Shown: in pieces, positions 24,553-37,145 of the stretch
Layout: the number at the start of each line of letters is the position of its first letter
How positions within the stretch are numbered: the stretch's first letter is position 1
DNA from: Anaerolineales bacterium
GTDB lineage: Bacteria; Chloroflexota; Anaerolineae; Anaerolineales; Villigracilaceae
Direction: 5' to 3'
Assembly: GCA_020060625.1 (NCBI GenBank)
Contig: JAGUZU010000011.1
Span: forward strand, 1-39,860
DNA length: 39,860 nucleotides
The notes under the pieces: generated by a model
Databases searched by the model: none
What the model saw: the letters and a program-made list of their open reading frames with translations, nothing else
What the model was told of the DNA's origin: nothing
Program-made: the position numbers and the translations under genes

Positions 24553-25062
24553 TCACACGTGCGCGGCGTGTTTGGCTTTGTGCGCCGCGTCCTCCATCGC
24601 TTCGAACATCTCCTGCGCGGATTCGGGCGTCAGGCGCTGATCGAGAATGGGCAGGTAGACTTCCTCCTCCTTCGCAAAGTGGACTTTGACCAGCGCGTAC
24701 ACGCCGTACAACACACGCCGCAGGGATTTGACCTGCTCCGCGGTCAACGTCGCGCCGCCGATGTCCTTCTTCAGCGCAGCCAGTTCTTCGATGTAGCGAC
24801 CGACTTCCACGTGGTCGCGACTCATGGTCTTGGTGACGTCGGGACTGCCGAGCACGTTCTGCACCACGGGGTAAAGCGCGGCTTCTTCTGCTTCGGCGTG
24901 GGGCTTGAGGTGATGGGCAAGAAAGTCGTAGACTTCCTCCACGCCGCGCCGAATTTCGGCAACAGGTGCGTCGCCGATCCGTTCCGCCGCCTGGCGGATC
25001 TGGTCAACAGACGGGAACAATTCTTTGTGCTCATCGCGCAAGGGTTGGGTCAGGGTGGTCAT
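24553..25062 (-). CDS. Hemerythrin-domain protein in the Crp/Fnr cluster
   Basis: A 169-residue hemerythrin-like protein. Ligand motifs in order: LRDEHKELF, FLAHHLKPHAEAEEAAL, MSRDHVEV and VHFAKEEEVYLPIL. It is expected to hold a non-haem di-iron site that reacts with oxygen or nitric oxide. It is clearly diverged from the hemerythrin of nar operon 1. AAAAAGGAG precedes the ATG at 25062. An FNR/DNR-like box lies about 70 bp upstream, overlapping the end of the Crp/Fnr gene; with the TACAGT at 25097-25102 the box would be centred near -41.5, the classic activator position. Confidence 0.87.
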   Translation of the reverse strand: MTTLTQPLRDEHKELFPSVDQIRQAAERIGDAPVAEIRRGVEEVYDFLAHHLKPHAEAEEAALYPVVQNVLGSPDVTKTMSRDHVEVGRYIEELAALKKDIGGATLTAEQVKSLRRVLYGVYALVKVHFAKEEEVYLPILDQRLTPESAQEMFEAMEDAAHKAKHAAHV

Positions 25063-25124
25063 GGTTAATCTCCTTTTTGGTTTGGATTATGCCCCTACTG
25101 TACTCCTCCCCCTGATAAATTTAC

Positions 25125-25138
25125 ATGACGCGCATCAA
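25125..25138 (-). promoter_or_regulatory. FNR/DNR-like binding site overlapping the Crp/Fnr gene's stop codon
   Basis: On the minus strand TTGAT-GCGC-GTCAT (25138 to 25125) matches the TTGAT-N4-(A/G)TCAA consensus at 9 of 10 informative positions. A TACAGT -10-like box starts 30 bases from its centre, which gives a class II arrangement for the hemerythrin operon. Binding by the adjacent regulator is inference. Confidence 0.5.
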
Positions 25139-25890
25139 TTAACTGCACCCATTTCCGCCAACTTCTTCAAACGCTTCGCGTCCGTAATCGTCACCCACTT
25201 GCGCCCCGACTTGATCAGTTTGTCTTCGGCGAAGCGGCTCATCACGCGGCTGACCGTCTCGGTGGTCGCGCCCGTCATCGCCGCCAAGTCCTGCCGCGAA
25301 AAGGGAAGTTGTATCAAAACGTTTTCCCCGCGCGTCTCGCCCAATTTTCCCGCCAACCGCAACAGCGCCGCGGCAATGCGCTGTTCGGTGGTGTAGGCGC
25401 TTAATTGCTTGACCACTTCCTGCGATTCCGCCAGACGCTGGCTGACCACTTCCAGCGCACGCCGCGCAACTTCGGGATGTTCAGAAAGAATCGCATCGAA
25501 GTCGGCAGAGGAGATTTGCAGGATGCAGCAATCGGTTTGCGCGATGGCGGTTTCCGCGTATGCGCGCCCACCGAACATTGTCAGCAAGCCGAAGTATTCG
25601 CCGCCACGTAGAATATCCAGCAACACTTCGCGCCCCGAGGCGGCGTTGCGAATCAGTTTGACTTTTCCCATCGCGACGAGATATAAACGTTCCGCGTCGT
25701 CCCCTTCATGATAAATCCGCTCATCCGCACGCACATTGCGGTCATGGAAAAGGAGATTGATTTTGGAAATCGCTTCGGCGGGCAAATGTTTGAAGAACGG
25801 CAAACGCCCGACGATCTTCAAACGATAATCCAGTGAACAATCTGCGGGGTCAACCCAATCCAGCCGCACGGGAGATTTTGGACGCGCCAT
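25135..25890 (-). CDS. Crp/Fnr-family transcription regulator
   Basis: A 251-residue protein. The N-terminal cyclic-nucleotide-binding fold (LPFFKHLPAEAISKINLLF, IYHEGDDAERLYLVAMGKVKL, GEYFGLLTMFGGRAYAETA) is followed by the long dimer helix and a winged HTH (LPFSRQDLAAMTGATTETVSRVMSRF), which contains the E-T-V-S-R recognition pattern that reads TTGAT-type boxes in FNR and DNR. It lacks the four N-terminal cysteines of FNR, so it is not a 4Fe-4S sensor; a haem- or effector-type (DNR/NnrR-like) mode is possible. AAAGGA precedes the ATG at 25890. It likely regulates the hemerythrin/DUF2249/cupin genes downstream through the box at 25125-25138. Confidence 0.9.
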   Translation of the reverse strand: MARPKSPVRLDWVDPADCSLDYRLKIVGRLPFFKHLPAEAISKINLLFHDRNVRADERIYHEGDDAERLYLVAMGKVKLIRNAASGREVLLDILRGGEYFGLLTMFGGRAYAETAIAQTDCCILQISSADFDAILSEHPEVARRALEVVSQRLAESQEVVKQLSAYTTEQRIAAALLRLAGKLGETRGENVLIQLPFSRQDLAAMTGATTETVSRVMSRFAEDKLIKSGRKWVTITDAKRLKKLAEMGAVN

Positions 25891-25907
25891 GTTGTATCCT
25901 TTCCATT

Positions 25908-26282
25908 TCAAGAGCGGCGCTCAGCCTTCGCCCGCCCTTCCCAAAACTCGAGCCGATTCCCTTCGGGATCGCGCACATAGACCGCCTTTGCGCCCCACAC
26001 CTCTTTGACTGGCGACGAATTGATTCCCGCTTCCTTCAGCTCTGCCAGCGTCTGTCCCAAATCCGCGACCTGGAGGCTGATCGTGATGCCTTTTCCGTCG
26101 CCGCTTTTTATGGATGCGCGGGCTTCGTCCGCAACGCTCAATCGCGACGTTTCGTTGAGTTTGAATTCCACGAACCAATCATTGGACAAAAGCGCCAATA
26201 GCTTGATGCCATCCCTGTAAAACGCAACAGTTTCCTGCCATTGCTTGCAATATAAAATCGTATTGGTGGATTTAATCTTCAA
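25908..26282 (-). CDS. VOC-family (glyoxalase/bleomycin-resistance fold) protein
   Basis: A 124-residue protein beginning with TTG at 26282 behind GAGG. STNTILYCKQWQETVAFYRDG is the first beta-alpha-beta module, and VYVRDPEGNRLEFWEG the typical C-terminal DPxGNxxE motif with the Glu metal ligand. Such proteins are metal-dependent lyases, dioxygenases or drug-binding proteins. The substrate is unknown. It precedes the Crp/Fnr gene by 17 bp and may share its transcript; it diverges from the membrane-protein operon starting at 26396. Confidence 0.82.
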   Translation of the reverse strand: MKIKSTNTILYCKQWQETVAFYRDGIKLLALLSNDWFVEFKLNETSRLSVADEARASIKSGDGKGITISLQVADLGQTLAELKEAGINSSPVKEVWGAKAVYVRDPEGNRLEFWEGRAKAERRS

Positions 26283-26313
26283 CTGCGATTCCTCGATTCA
26301 AGAATGATGATAA

Positions 26314-26342
26314 TTGACAAACCATTACAAGGCATTAATACA
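26314..26342 (+). promoter_or_regulatory. Probable promoter of the three-gene membrane operon
   Basis: TTGACA (26314-26319), 17 bp, AATACA (26337-26342), about 54 bp before the ATG at 26396. A second A/T-rich -10-like box, TATAAT, lies nearer the gene in TTATAATCG. Confidence 0.4.
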
Positions 26343-26395
26343 CAGAAAGAAATAAAAGGTTGTATAAAAATTATAATCGTAAGTAGAATAAAGCC

Positions 26396-27478
26396 ATGAA
26401 ATCACTTCCCAATCGTTTCCCCCTTCCGTTCCTCGCGCTCGCCATTCTTGCCCTGCTCGCCGCGCTCTGGGCGGGGCTTATGCGTCTCGGTTGGCGACTC
26501 CCCACTTTGACTCCCTCGCTTGCATTGGCGCATGGTCCACTGATGATCTCTGGATTCTTGGGGACTCTGATCACGCTTGAACGCGCCGTTGCGTTGAAAC
26601 AGAAATGGATGTATATCCCTCCGCTACTGGCGGGACTGGGAGGTCTGCTCACGCTCCTTTTGCCTTCTTCTCCACTGGGACCGATTTTGCTCACTCTCGC
26701 CAGCTTCGGGGGCGTCATGATCCTAATCGAAATCACACGCCGCGAGACCGCGCTCCACACCGTGACCATGCTCCTTGGCGCGTTGACCTGGTTCGCAGGC
26801 AATCTACTCTGGCTGTTCGGATGGCAGATCTTTCAAGTCGTCTTCTTCTGGCAGGGTTTTTTGGTACTAACCATCGCGGGCGAACGCCTGGAGTTGAGCC
26901 GCGTTCTGCGTCCCTCGCGGCAGCAACAAATCCTGTTTGGTGCGGTCATCGTCATCTTTCTCAGTGGAACGATTACTACCCTGTTCAACTTGCAGATCGG
27001 TACACGACTGAACGGATTTGCCTTGCTCGCCATCGCGCTCTGGTCGATTCGTAATGACATCGCGTGGAGAAACATCAGGCACAAACTCCCACTCACACGT
27101 TACATCGCGTGGTGTCTCGCGTTGGGATTCGTGTGGCTCGGTGTCGGCGGCGGATTAAGCCTGGGGTTTGGCGCGCAGGTTGCGGGTCCAAGATATGACG
27201 CGGTACTGCACGTCGTCTTTGTAGGCTTTGTCATTTCCATGATCTTCGGTCATGCGCCGATCATCTTTCCCGCCCTTCTCGGCGTGCCGATCAATTTCCA
27301 ACCTGTGTTTTACGTCCAACTGGTTTTGCTGCATGCCTCCCTGGCGTTGCGCGTGATCGGCGATTATGCCAACCTGCATTCGCTCCGCATGTGGGGCGGA
27401 TTGTTGAACGAGATCGCCATCTTGTTGTTCATCGGGTTGACGGCGTTCTCCATCCGCAAAAGTTTGGCAGGGAAATAA
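26396..27478 (+). CDS. Polytopic membrane protein, NnrS-like
   Basis: A 360-residue protein with about ten to twelve hydrophobic helices. Conserved-looking polar landmarks within helices are LAHGPLMISGFLGTLITLERAVAL, a VLHVVFVGFVISMIFGHAPI helix with two His, and a further VLLHASLAL. Intramembrane His residues suggest haem or copper binding, as in NnrS, a membrane haem protein linked to nitric-oxide resistance. The match to NnrS is by pattern and context only and the sequence is divergent, so the symbol is withheld. It leads a tight three-gene operon (2 bp to the next gene) next to the nitrogen-oxide-response cluster. Confidence 0.65.
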   Translation: MKSLPNRFPLPFLALAILALLAALWAGLMRLGWRLPTLTPSLALAHGPLMISGFLGTLITLERAVALKQKWMYIPPLLAGLGGLLTLLLPSSPLGPILLTLASFGGVMILIEITRRETALHTVTMLLGALTWFAGNLLWLFGWQIFQVVFFWQGFLVLTIAGERLELSRVLRPSRQQQILFGAVIVIFLSGTITTLFNLQIGTRLNGFALLAIALWSIRNDIAWRNIRHKLPLTRYIAWCLALGFVWLGVGGGLSLGFGAQVAGPRYDAVLHVVFVGFVISMIFGHAPIIFPALLGVPINFQPVFYVQLVLLHASLALRVIGDYANLHSLRMWGGLLNEIAILLFIGLTAFSIRKSLAGK

Positions 27479-27480
27479 CC

Positions 27481-27879
27481 ATGCCACTGCTCACACGCAC
27501 ATTCATCAAAACTGCGATGATCTGTTTTACATTGGCGCTGACGCTCGGCATTACGCTGGCGGCGGGCGTTACGAGCGGATTGTTTCCCATCTATATTCAT
27601 CTGCTCGTCTTCGGCTGGCTGACGCAGTTGATCTTCGGCGTGGTCTTCTGGATGTTTCCAAAATATTCCGTCGAGCAGCCGCGTGGCAGTGAAACACTTG
27701 GCTGGTGGACGTACGTCCTGCTCAACATTGGTCTGCTCCTTCGCGCGATTGCCGAACCAATCCAATCAACCGAGTCCAATCCGTTCAGCGGCTGGATGCT
27801 GGTGTTTTCGGCGATCCTGCAATTCGTGGCGGGGCTGCTGTTCGTGGTCAACACGTGGGCAAGGGTCAAGGAAAGGTAA
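27481..27879 (+). CDS. Four-helix membrane protein, haem-copper oxidase subunit I-like (A)
   Basis: A 132-residue protein of four hydrophobic helices. IYIHLLVFGWLTQLIFGVVFWMFPK recalls the helix of cytochrome oxidase subunit I in which a His is followed by a GW...G.....P pattern. The start at 27481 lies two bases after the upstream stop, and the frame ends where the next gene begins. It is a paralogue of the following gene (shared HLL-FGW.-Q and G-FW--P- patterns). Likely a small haem-b-binding membrane subunit. No function is known to me; the operon partner is NnrS-like. Confidence 0.6.
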   Translation: MPLLTRTFIKTAMICFTLALTLGITLAAGVTSGLFPIYIHLLVFGWLTQLIFGVVFWMFPKYSVEQPRGSETLGWWTYVLLNIGLLLRAIAEPIQSTESNPFSGWMLVFSAILQFVAGLLFVVNTWARVKER

Positions 27880-28281
27880 ATGCCGCGACTCAGCGTTTGG
27901 TTTGTGCGCGCTTCATTGATTTATCTTTTGTTGGGATTTTTCATCGGCGCGCTAATTCTCGCCCACAAAGGGATTCCCTATTACGCGCCCATCTGGAATC
28001 TCTTCCCCCTTCACATGGAATTCCTGCTGGCGGGCTGGCTCGTACAACTGGCGATGGGCGTGGCGTTTTGGATCATTCCACGCTTCAGTAGCGGCTCCCC
28101 GCGCGGACCTGTGGGCTTGGTCTGGCTTTCTTTTGCCTTGCTCAACGCTGGAATTTTAATTACCGCACTTCAATGCTGGTTCCCCGTTTCCGTTTTGATC
28201 GGACGAACAGCTGAGGTTGTTGCAGGGACACTGTTTGTCGTCGGTTCCTGGCTGCGTATCAAGCCGCATGGGGTGATGTAG
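27880..28281 (+). CDS. Four-helix membrane protein, haem-copper oxidase subunit I-like (B)
   Basis: A 133-residue protein starting at ATG 27880 directly after the stop of its neighbour. Four hydrophobic helices, with LFPLHMEFLLAGWLVQLAMG and VAFWIIPRFSSGSPRGP aligned to the H-x-x-x-x-x-GW and FWxxP segments of the preceding gene, so the two are tandem paralogues that could form a heterodimer. The His in PLHMEF is the best haem-ligand candidate. The last 23 bases overlap, tail to tail, the end of the FmdE-like gene on the other strand. Confidence 0.6.
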   Translation: MPRLSVWFVRASLIYLLLGFFIGALILAHKGIPYYAPIWNLFPLHMEFLLAGWLVQLAMGVAFWIIPRFSSGSPRGPVGLVWLSFALLNAGILITALQCWFPVSVLIGRTAEVVAGTLFVVGSWLRIKPHGVM

Positions 28282-28873
28282 CAATTTGTATTGAACGGCA
28301 ATAAGAATCACCCGCACACGACCTGCAAACTACCGCGCCTTCGCAAATGACCTCTCTTTGGTTAATGATTTCCTCCCCGCAGATTTCACACTCGGCGCGC
28401 CTGCCTGCCTGACCGACGATTTGCTTCACGGGGATGGTCAATTCCACCCATTGCCAGTGAAACAATAATTCGTCGGGGATGTGCTGGTAGCCGATGAGTT
28501 GCGCCTCCCATTTGTTGCGCGCGGAGGGGGCGTAGTCCCATGCCCCGTCGCGGGCGCTGATCTTGGGGTGAATGCGGACGGCTCGTTCGGTGAGCGTGTC
28601 CACGAAAGCAGCGGCAGTCTTGCCGTAGTCTTCGATGCGCAGGGTGCGCCTGCCGACGTAACAACCTGTCGCGGCAATGAGTCCGTCTATGAAGCAGCCG
28701 TCCGTTTCGGAGATGGCGATGAGGCGTTTGTCAGATTGAGGTAAAGGCAGGTCGAGCAGGAGTCCAGCCAAAAGTCCGGCGCGAACGCCGAGCACCTGTC
28801 GAGGACAGAGGTTGTGATGCTGAGCCGCGCTGGCTTTCAGCAGTTCATCCATGTAAGTCAAAGAGGCGTTCAA
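28259..28873 (-). CDS. FmdE-like protein with C4 zinc motif, nar operon 2 copy
   Basis: A 204-residue paralogue of the protein at 10842-11459, about two thirds identical by eye. HHNLCPRQVLGVRAGLLAGL carries the HxxLCPxxxxGxR signature, and GCFIDGLIAATGCYVGRRTL and GYQHIPDELLFHW follow in the same order. The zinc motif is CEICGEEI ... VVCRSCAGDS. The start may be TTG at 28873, which aligns best with the other copy, or ATG at 28852. It is the last gene of nar operon 2, 15 bp after the TDT channel gene. Its recurrence behind both narI genes, with different neighbours, points to a function tied to nitrate reductase, perhaps maturation or cofactor handling. Confidence 0.82.
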   Translation of the reverse strand: MNASLTYMDELLKASAAQHHNLCPRQVLGVRAGLLAGLLLDLPLPQSDKRLIAISETDGCFIDGLIAATGCYVGRRTLRIEDYGKTAAAFVDTLTERAVRIHPKISARDGAWDYAPSARNKWEAQLIGYQHIPDELLFHWQWVELTIPVKQIVGQAGRRAECEICGEEIINQREVICEGAVVCRSCAGDSYCRSIQIATSPHAA

Positions 28874-28888
28874 GAATCACTTGCTGGT

Positions 28889-29944
28889 TCAAGGAGTGGG
28901 CTGGCTGGCGGCGCGAAATGAGATGACCAAATGGCGGGCTAACCCATAGGCGGTGAGGAGCCAGGCGAAAAGTGCAAGGTAGATAAAGTATTGCGGGATG
29001 ACTTTGAGGATATCCAATTGGAGGGCTTCGGCGAGGCGGAAAGTGCAGACGGTGTACATGCCCATGGGGAAGACCAAGCCCCAATAGGCGGGATGATACG
29101 TGAGCGGGAAGCGTTTGTAAATGTGACGCCACGCGCCGAAGATGAGCAGGAGCGGAATCCACCATGTCCCCGTCGCCCAGAAGAAGAGGGTGAAGCCTTT
29201 GATAAACGGAATCAGGTCGGCGAGGAAGGCGGAGTCTCCTTTGAGGAGGATGTTCGCGCCCGCAAGGGTGGTGATGGCAACCGCGCCCATGTTGATCCAG
29301 TAGGGCGGCGTGAGTTCCTGCGGGTCCACTTTGAAGAACATGAAGCGGTAAAAGATGAGCGAGATGATCAGGATGTAGAGCATACAGCCAAGCAGGTAGA
29401 AGCAGACCACAGCGAAGAGGAAGGCGTCTTTCCATACGCCGAAGCGGGAGGCGATCAGCGCGCCCAGCACAGCCAATGATTGCGTTGAGACGACCACCAC
29501 CAGCCACGCGCCATTGATGCCTTTTTCGAGAGGCGGTTTCTCCTCTTTGAGCGTCATCACCGCGAAGAAGGCGTAAATCAAGACGAGCCAGAGCGCCAAG
29601 CCGAGAATCCACAGGATGGTGGCGGTCTGCCCGTCGGCGTTCAGGATGGCGAACTGACTGCCCAGCACGTTTGTCCCTGCCACGAGGGTGAAGAAGCCCG
29701 CGCCCGCGCCGTGATTCGAGAGGTCGGCGAGGAAGCGCGGGAAGTGAAGGAACAGACGCGCCAGAGTCAACAGCCACAGCACAACGTAGAAAAACTGGTT
29801 GAGGTAAAACAACGGGAAGGCAAGGAAATCCATTTCCAAAAGATGCGTGGCAATGGAGACAATGCCCGTCGCCATGACCAATGCAAAGTAGGCGGGGAAC
29901 AGGTCGCGGATCGCGCTTTGAATCAGGCTGGTCGCTTTACCCAT
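28889..29944 (-). CDS. TDT/SLAC1-family anion channel or transporter
   Basis: A 351-residue, ten-helix membrane protein. [22 protein letters not shown] is the typical opening of the TehA/SLAC1 family, with [28 protein letters not shown] and the [20 protein letters not shown] motif near the end. The family covers bacterial TehA (tellurite, C4-dicarboxylates), Mae1 and plant SLAC1 channels that pass chloride and nitrate. It sits 9 bp after narI and before the FmdE-like gene in nar operon 2, where narK normally stands. Nitrate import or nitrite export is an attractive inference; the sequence alone does not set the substrate. Confidence 0.85.
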   Translation of the reverse strand: MGKATSLIQSAIRDLFPAYFALVMATGIVSIATHLLEMDFLAFPLFYLNQFFYVVLWLLTLARLFLHFPRFLADLSNHGAGAGFFTLVAGTNVLGSQFAILNADGQTATILWILGLALWLVLIYAFFAVMTLKEEKPPLEKGINGAWLVVVVSTQSLAVLGALIASRFGVWKDAFLFAVVCFYLLGCMLYILIISLIFYRFMFFKVDPQELTPPYWINMGAVAITTLAGANILLKGDSAFLADLIPFIKGFTLFFWATGTWWIPLLLIFGAWRHIYKRFPLTYHPAYWGLVFPMGMYTVCTFRLAEALQLDILKVIPQYFIYLALFAWLLTAYGLARHLVISFRAASQPTP

Positions 29945-29953
29945 GAGATTTGC

Positions 29954-30628
29954 CTACACCACGCGCCGCCGCGTCCAGATGACGCGCTGGAAACTGCGCC
30001 AGAGATATTCCACGGGGACGGTGATCATGTGGACGAGGCGGGTAAACGGGAACAGCAATATCAGCAGGGTCGCGTTGAGGAAATGCAGTTTGGGGATGAG
30101 CGGCAGAGCCGAGACAAACTGCGGCGCGGGTTGGAAGGTCGCCAGCGAGACCGTCCAGGGTGTGACCGTGTGAACGAACCACGTCGCGCCCCAGCGATAG
30201 CCGAAGGCGATCCACAAGCCGAGAACGACCTGGTTGATTAACAGGGCAATCACCAACCAGTCGGCGGGCGTGGTGACGACGCGGATCTTGCTCTGCGACA
30301 GCCGCCGATACAACAAAATCAATGCGCCCGCCAGCGCCATGATGCCCAAAATCTTGCCAGCGATTTCCGCGAGGTAGAGCGTTTCTGGCGTGCCGTGCAG
30401 GGCTTCCATCAATTTCGGGAAGACAAAACCCATCATGTGGATGACCAGCGTGGGGATGATGCCGTAGTGCCAGAGCGTCGAACCCCAGAACTGGAGGTCT
30501 GATTCCATGAACTGCGAAGACAGGCTGGTGAACGAAAATTGGTTGGTGAGGAAGCGGTACACCGTCCCGACGACCGCCACCGCGACTGCTACATAGGGGA
30601 ATACAACGAAGAGCAGGTTGTCAAGCAT
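29954..30628 (-). CDS. narI: Respiratory nitrate reductase gamma subunit (operon 2)
   Basis: A 224-residue, five-helix cytochrome b. Haem ligands His54 and His64 (WHYGIIPTLVIH) and His182 and His200 (LHFLNATLLILLFPFTRLVH) keep the spacing of the operon 1 copy and of known NarI. It oxidises quinol and feeds NarH. The first eight bases overlap the end of narJ. The VVTTPADW and GYRWGATWFVHTVTPW segments match the equivalent helices of the other copy. All haem residues are intact, so the subunit is expected to be functional. Confidence 0.95.
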   Translation of the reverse strand: MLDNLLFVVFPYVAVAVAVVGTVYRFLTNQFSFTSLSSQFMESDLQFWGSTLWHYGIIPTLVIHMMGFVFPKLMEALHGTPETLYLAEIAGKILGIMALAGALILLYRRLSQSKIRVVTTPADWLVIALLINQVVLGLWIAFGYRWGATWFVHTVTPWTVSLATFQPAPQFVSALPLIPKLHFLNATLLILLFPFTRLVHMITVPVEYLWRSFQRVIWTRRRVV

Positions 30629-31172
30629 GGCTCAATTCCTTTTCGGGCGTTTGCGTCAGGACAAGTTGCAGCGCCTTCAACAAACGGACGTACGGATTCT
30701 GCGACTCGGCAAACGCCTTGAGCATTTTATCGAGCGCGGGGATGACTCCCTGAACGAGCAGGGTCTGGCAAAATTCGCCTTCGCGGTCGGCAGAATCCAA
30801 ACCGAGAAAGCGCAGGATGACGGGCAGGTGGTCGGGCAGTTCTTCGCCCGCCGAATACCCGATGGCGTGATAGGCTTCGTTCAACTGCGCCATGAACGCG
30901 CCGCGTTTGTAACTCTCGCCGAACAATTGATAGCCCGCATACGGATAACAAACGGGCTGCATGTCGAAGGTGGTGGTGTACAACTCTTCGACCTGTTGAA
31001 CGGATAGATTTTGGATGGCGGCGCGGAAGGTTTCCAACTCCGCGGCGGATTCGGGATTCACGCTTCGCACCCCGCTCAGGCAGGATTCCGTTATGGAGAA
31101 CAGGTCGCCGCTGGGATAATCCAGCAAGTCCGCGAACTGGGTGTAGAGGAGACCCGTGATGTCTTTGCTCAT
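30621..31172 (-). CDS. narJ: Nitrate reductase assembly chaperone (operon 2)
   Basis: A 183-residue TorD/NarJ-type chaperone, a typical family length. FADLLDYPSGDLFSI, VCYPYAGYQLFGESYKRGAF, EELPDHLPVILRFLGL are the landmarks shared with the operon 1 copy. It ends without the repeat-derived extension seen there, so it shows the natural C-terminus. It overlaps narI by 8 bases and lies 2 bp after narH, an arrangement that suggests translational coupling. Role: binding of apo-NarG for cofactor insertion. Confidence 0.93.
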   Translation of the reverse strand: MSKDITGLLYTQFADLLDYPSGDLFSITESCLSGVRSVNPESAAELETFRAAIQNLSVQQVEELYTTTFDMQPVCYPYAGYQLFGESYKRGAFMAQLNEAYHAIGYSAGEELPDHLPVILRFLGLDSADREGEFCQTLLVQGVIPALDKMLKAFAESQNPYVRLLKALQLVLTQTPEKELSHA

Positions 31173-31174
31173 GA

Positions 31175-32665
<1,491 letters not shown>

Positions 32666-32690
32666 GATGTTTTATCCTTTTTCGCCACGA

Positions 32691-32717
32691 GTAGGTCACG
32701 CTTCAAGCGTGACCTAC
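32691..32717. repeat. 27-bp perfect palindrome between narG and narH (operon 2)
   Basis: GTAGGTCACGCTT (32691-32703) and AAGCGTGACCTAC (32705-32717) form a 13-bp perfect stem around one C. In the transcript this is a very stable hairpin in the 59-bp intercistronic gap; it lacks a T run, so it is more likely a processing or stability element than a terminator. Confidence 0.85.
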
Positions 32718-32724
32718 AACTCAA

Positions 32725-36350
<3,626 letters not shown>

Positions 36351-36354
<4 letters not shown>

Positions 36355-36926
36355 AGCAACTCCTTTTGCGCTTCATTGACCAACGGTCTACGCACGCCGC
36401 GCAAACGTCCACGATACAAGAATCCGAGCGCTATAGCCGCCCCCACAGTTCCAGCAAGGCTGATGCCAACCACAATCATCTCTTTGTCAGTTTCGGATTG
36501 TCCTTCGGAAGAAATCATAAAGGCGATCAAATCCGCCTGCTCACGCACAGTCAGGGGATGCGCTGTATAGATAGGCTGCATAACAGGTGAAATTTCCGAT
36601 CCGCTATTCGCCAACAGAAATGCCATCTCATCCAGTGTTAGGCGCTCGGAAATGTCGGTCAAATTGGGACCCATACTCCCCCCGCCAAGCAACCCATTAT
36701 CTCCAACACTGTGACATCCCATGCAGGGCGGACCTTCGTTCTCAAAGTGGGCGTAGCCCATGAATAACTTCCGCCCGTTCTCGGCATCCCCCGCCTCGAT
36801 GGCTTTGGTGGAGACCGGTATCGCCCCCTTCCCCGGCGCGGACGCGCAACCTGATAATACAACGGCGAAAAGCAATACGATAAAAAGAGTCATACTCCCT
36901 TTCGATTTGCCTTTTTTATTCGTCAT
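36351..36926 (-). CDS. Monohaem cytochrome c lipoprotein, first gene of nar operon 2
   Basis: A 191-residue protein: signal peptide with lipobox LSG-Cys27, one haem c motif CMGCH (68-72), [17 protein letters not shown] after it, a Met region (ISPVMQPIY) for distal ligation, and a C-terminal membrane helix ([20 protein letters not shown]). The haem domain corresponds to the second half of the diheme cytochrome of operon 1 ([14 protein letters not shown] against FENGGPQCMSCHSV), so one arose from the other by gain or loss of a domain. CAGGAGGC precedes the ATG. It probably exchanges electrons with NarI or a bc complex outside the membrane. Confidence 0.9.
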
Positions 36927-36994
36927 GGGTTCCAGCCTCCTGATAATGAAGGGAACAAAGCATGGGACGGCGTCTCCTATAAAGAGTTTGAGTT

Positions 36995-37023
36995 ATTTTA
37001 CCTATATGTGAAAAAATGAACAA
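36995..37023 (-). promoter_or_regulatory. Probable sigma-70-type promoter of nar operon 2
   Basis: On the minus strand TTGTTC (37023-37018), a 17-bp spacer and TAAAAT (37000-36995), about 70 bp before the cytochrome gene's ATG at 36926. No FNR-type site is seen nearby. A NarL heptamer match was not found by eye, though such sites are degenerate. Confidence 0.5.
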
Positions 37024-37088
37024 TACCTCCTCCAAGAATACTGTAATTCCCGCCTCATTCCCATCCCCCGCCATCCTGACTCGGGAAT

Positions 37089-37122
37089 GAAAAAAGAGTG
37101 ATTAATTAATCACTCTTTTTTC
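37089..37122 (-). terminator. 34-bp perfect palindrome, bidirectional intrinsic terminator
   Basis: GAAAAAAGAGTGATTAA is the exact inverse of the following 17 bases. On the minus strand it forms a GTGATTAA-type stem ending in TTTTTTC, 24 bp after the response-regulator gene. The symmetrical A/T runs make it work on either strand. It separates narXL from the nar operon 2 promoter. Confidence 0.8.
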
Positions 37123-37145
37123 AAAAAGAATTAGTTCTTTTCAGC

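Noticed and set aside
25135-25890. True FNR oxygen sensor
   Set aside because: The protein has the Crp/Fnr fold and HTH but not the four-cysteine iron-sulfur ligand set.
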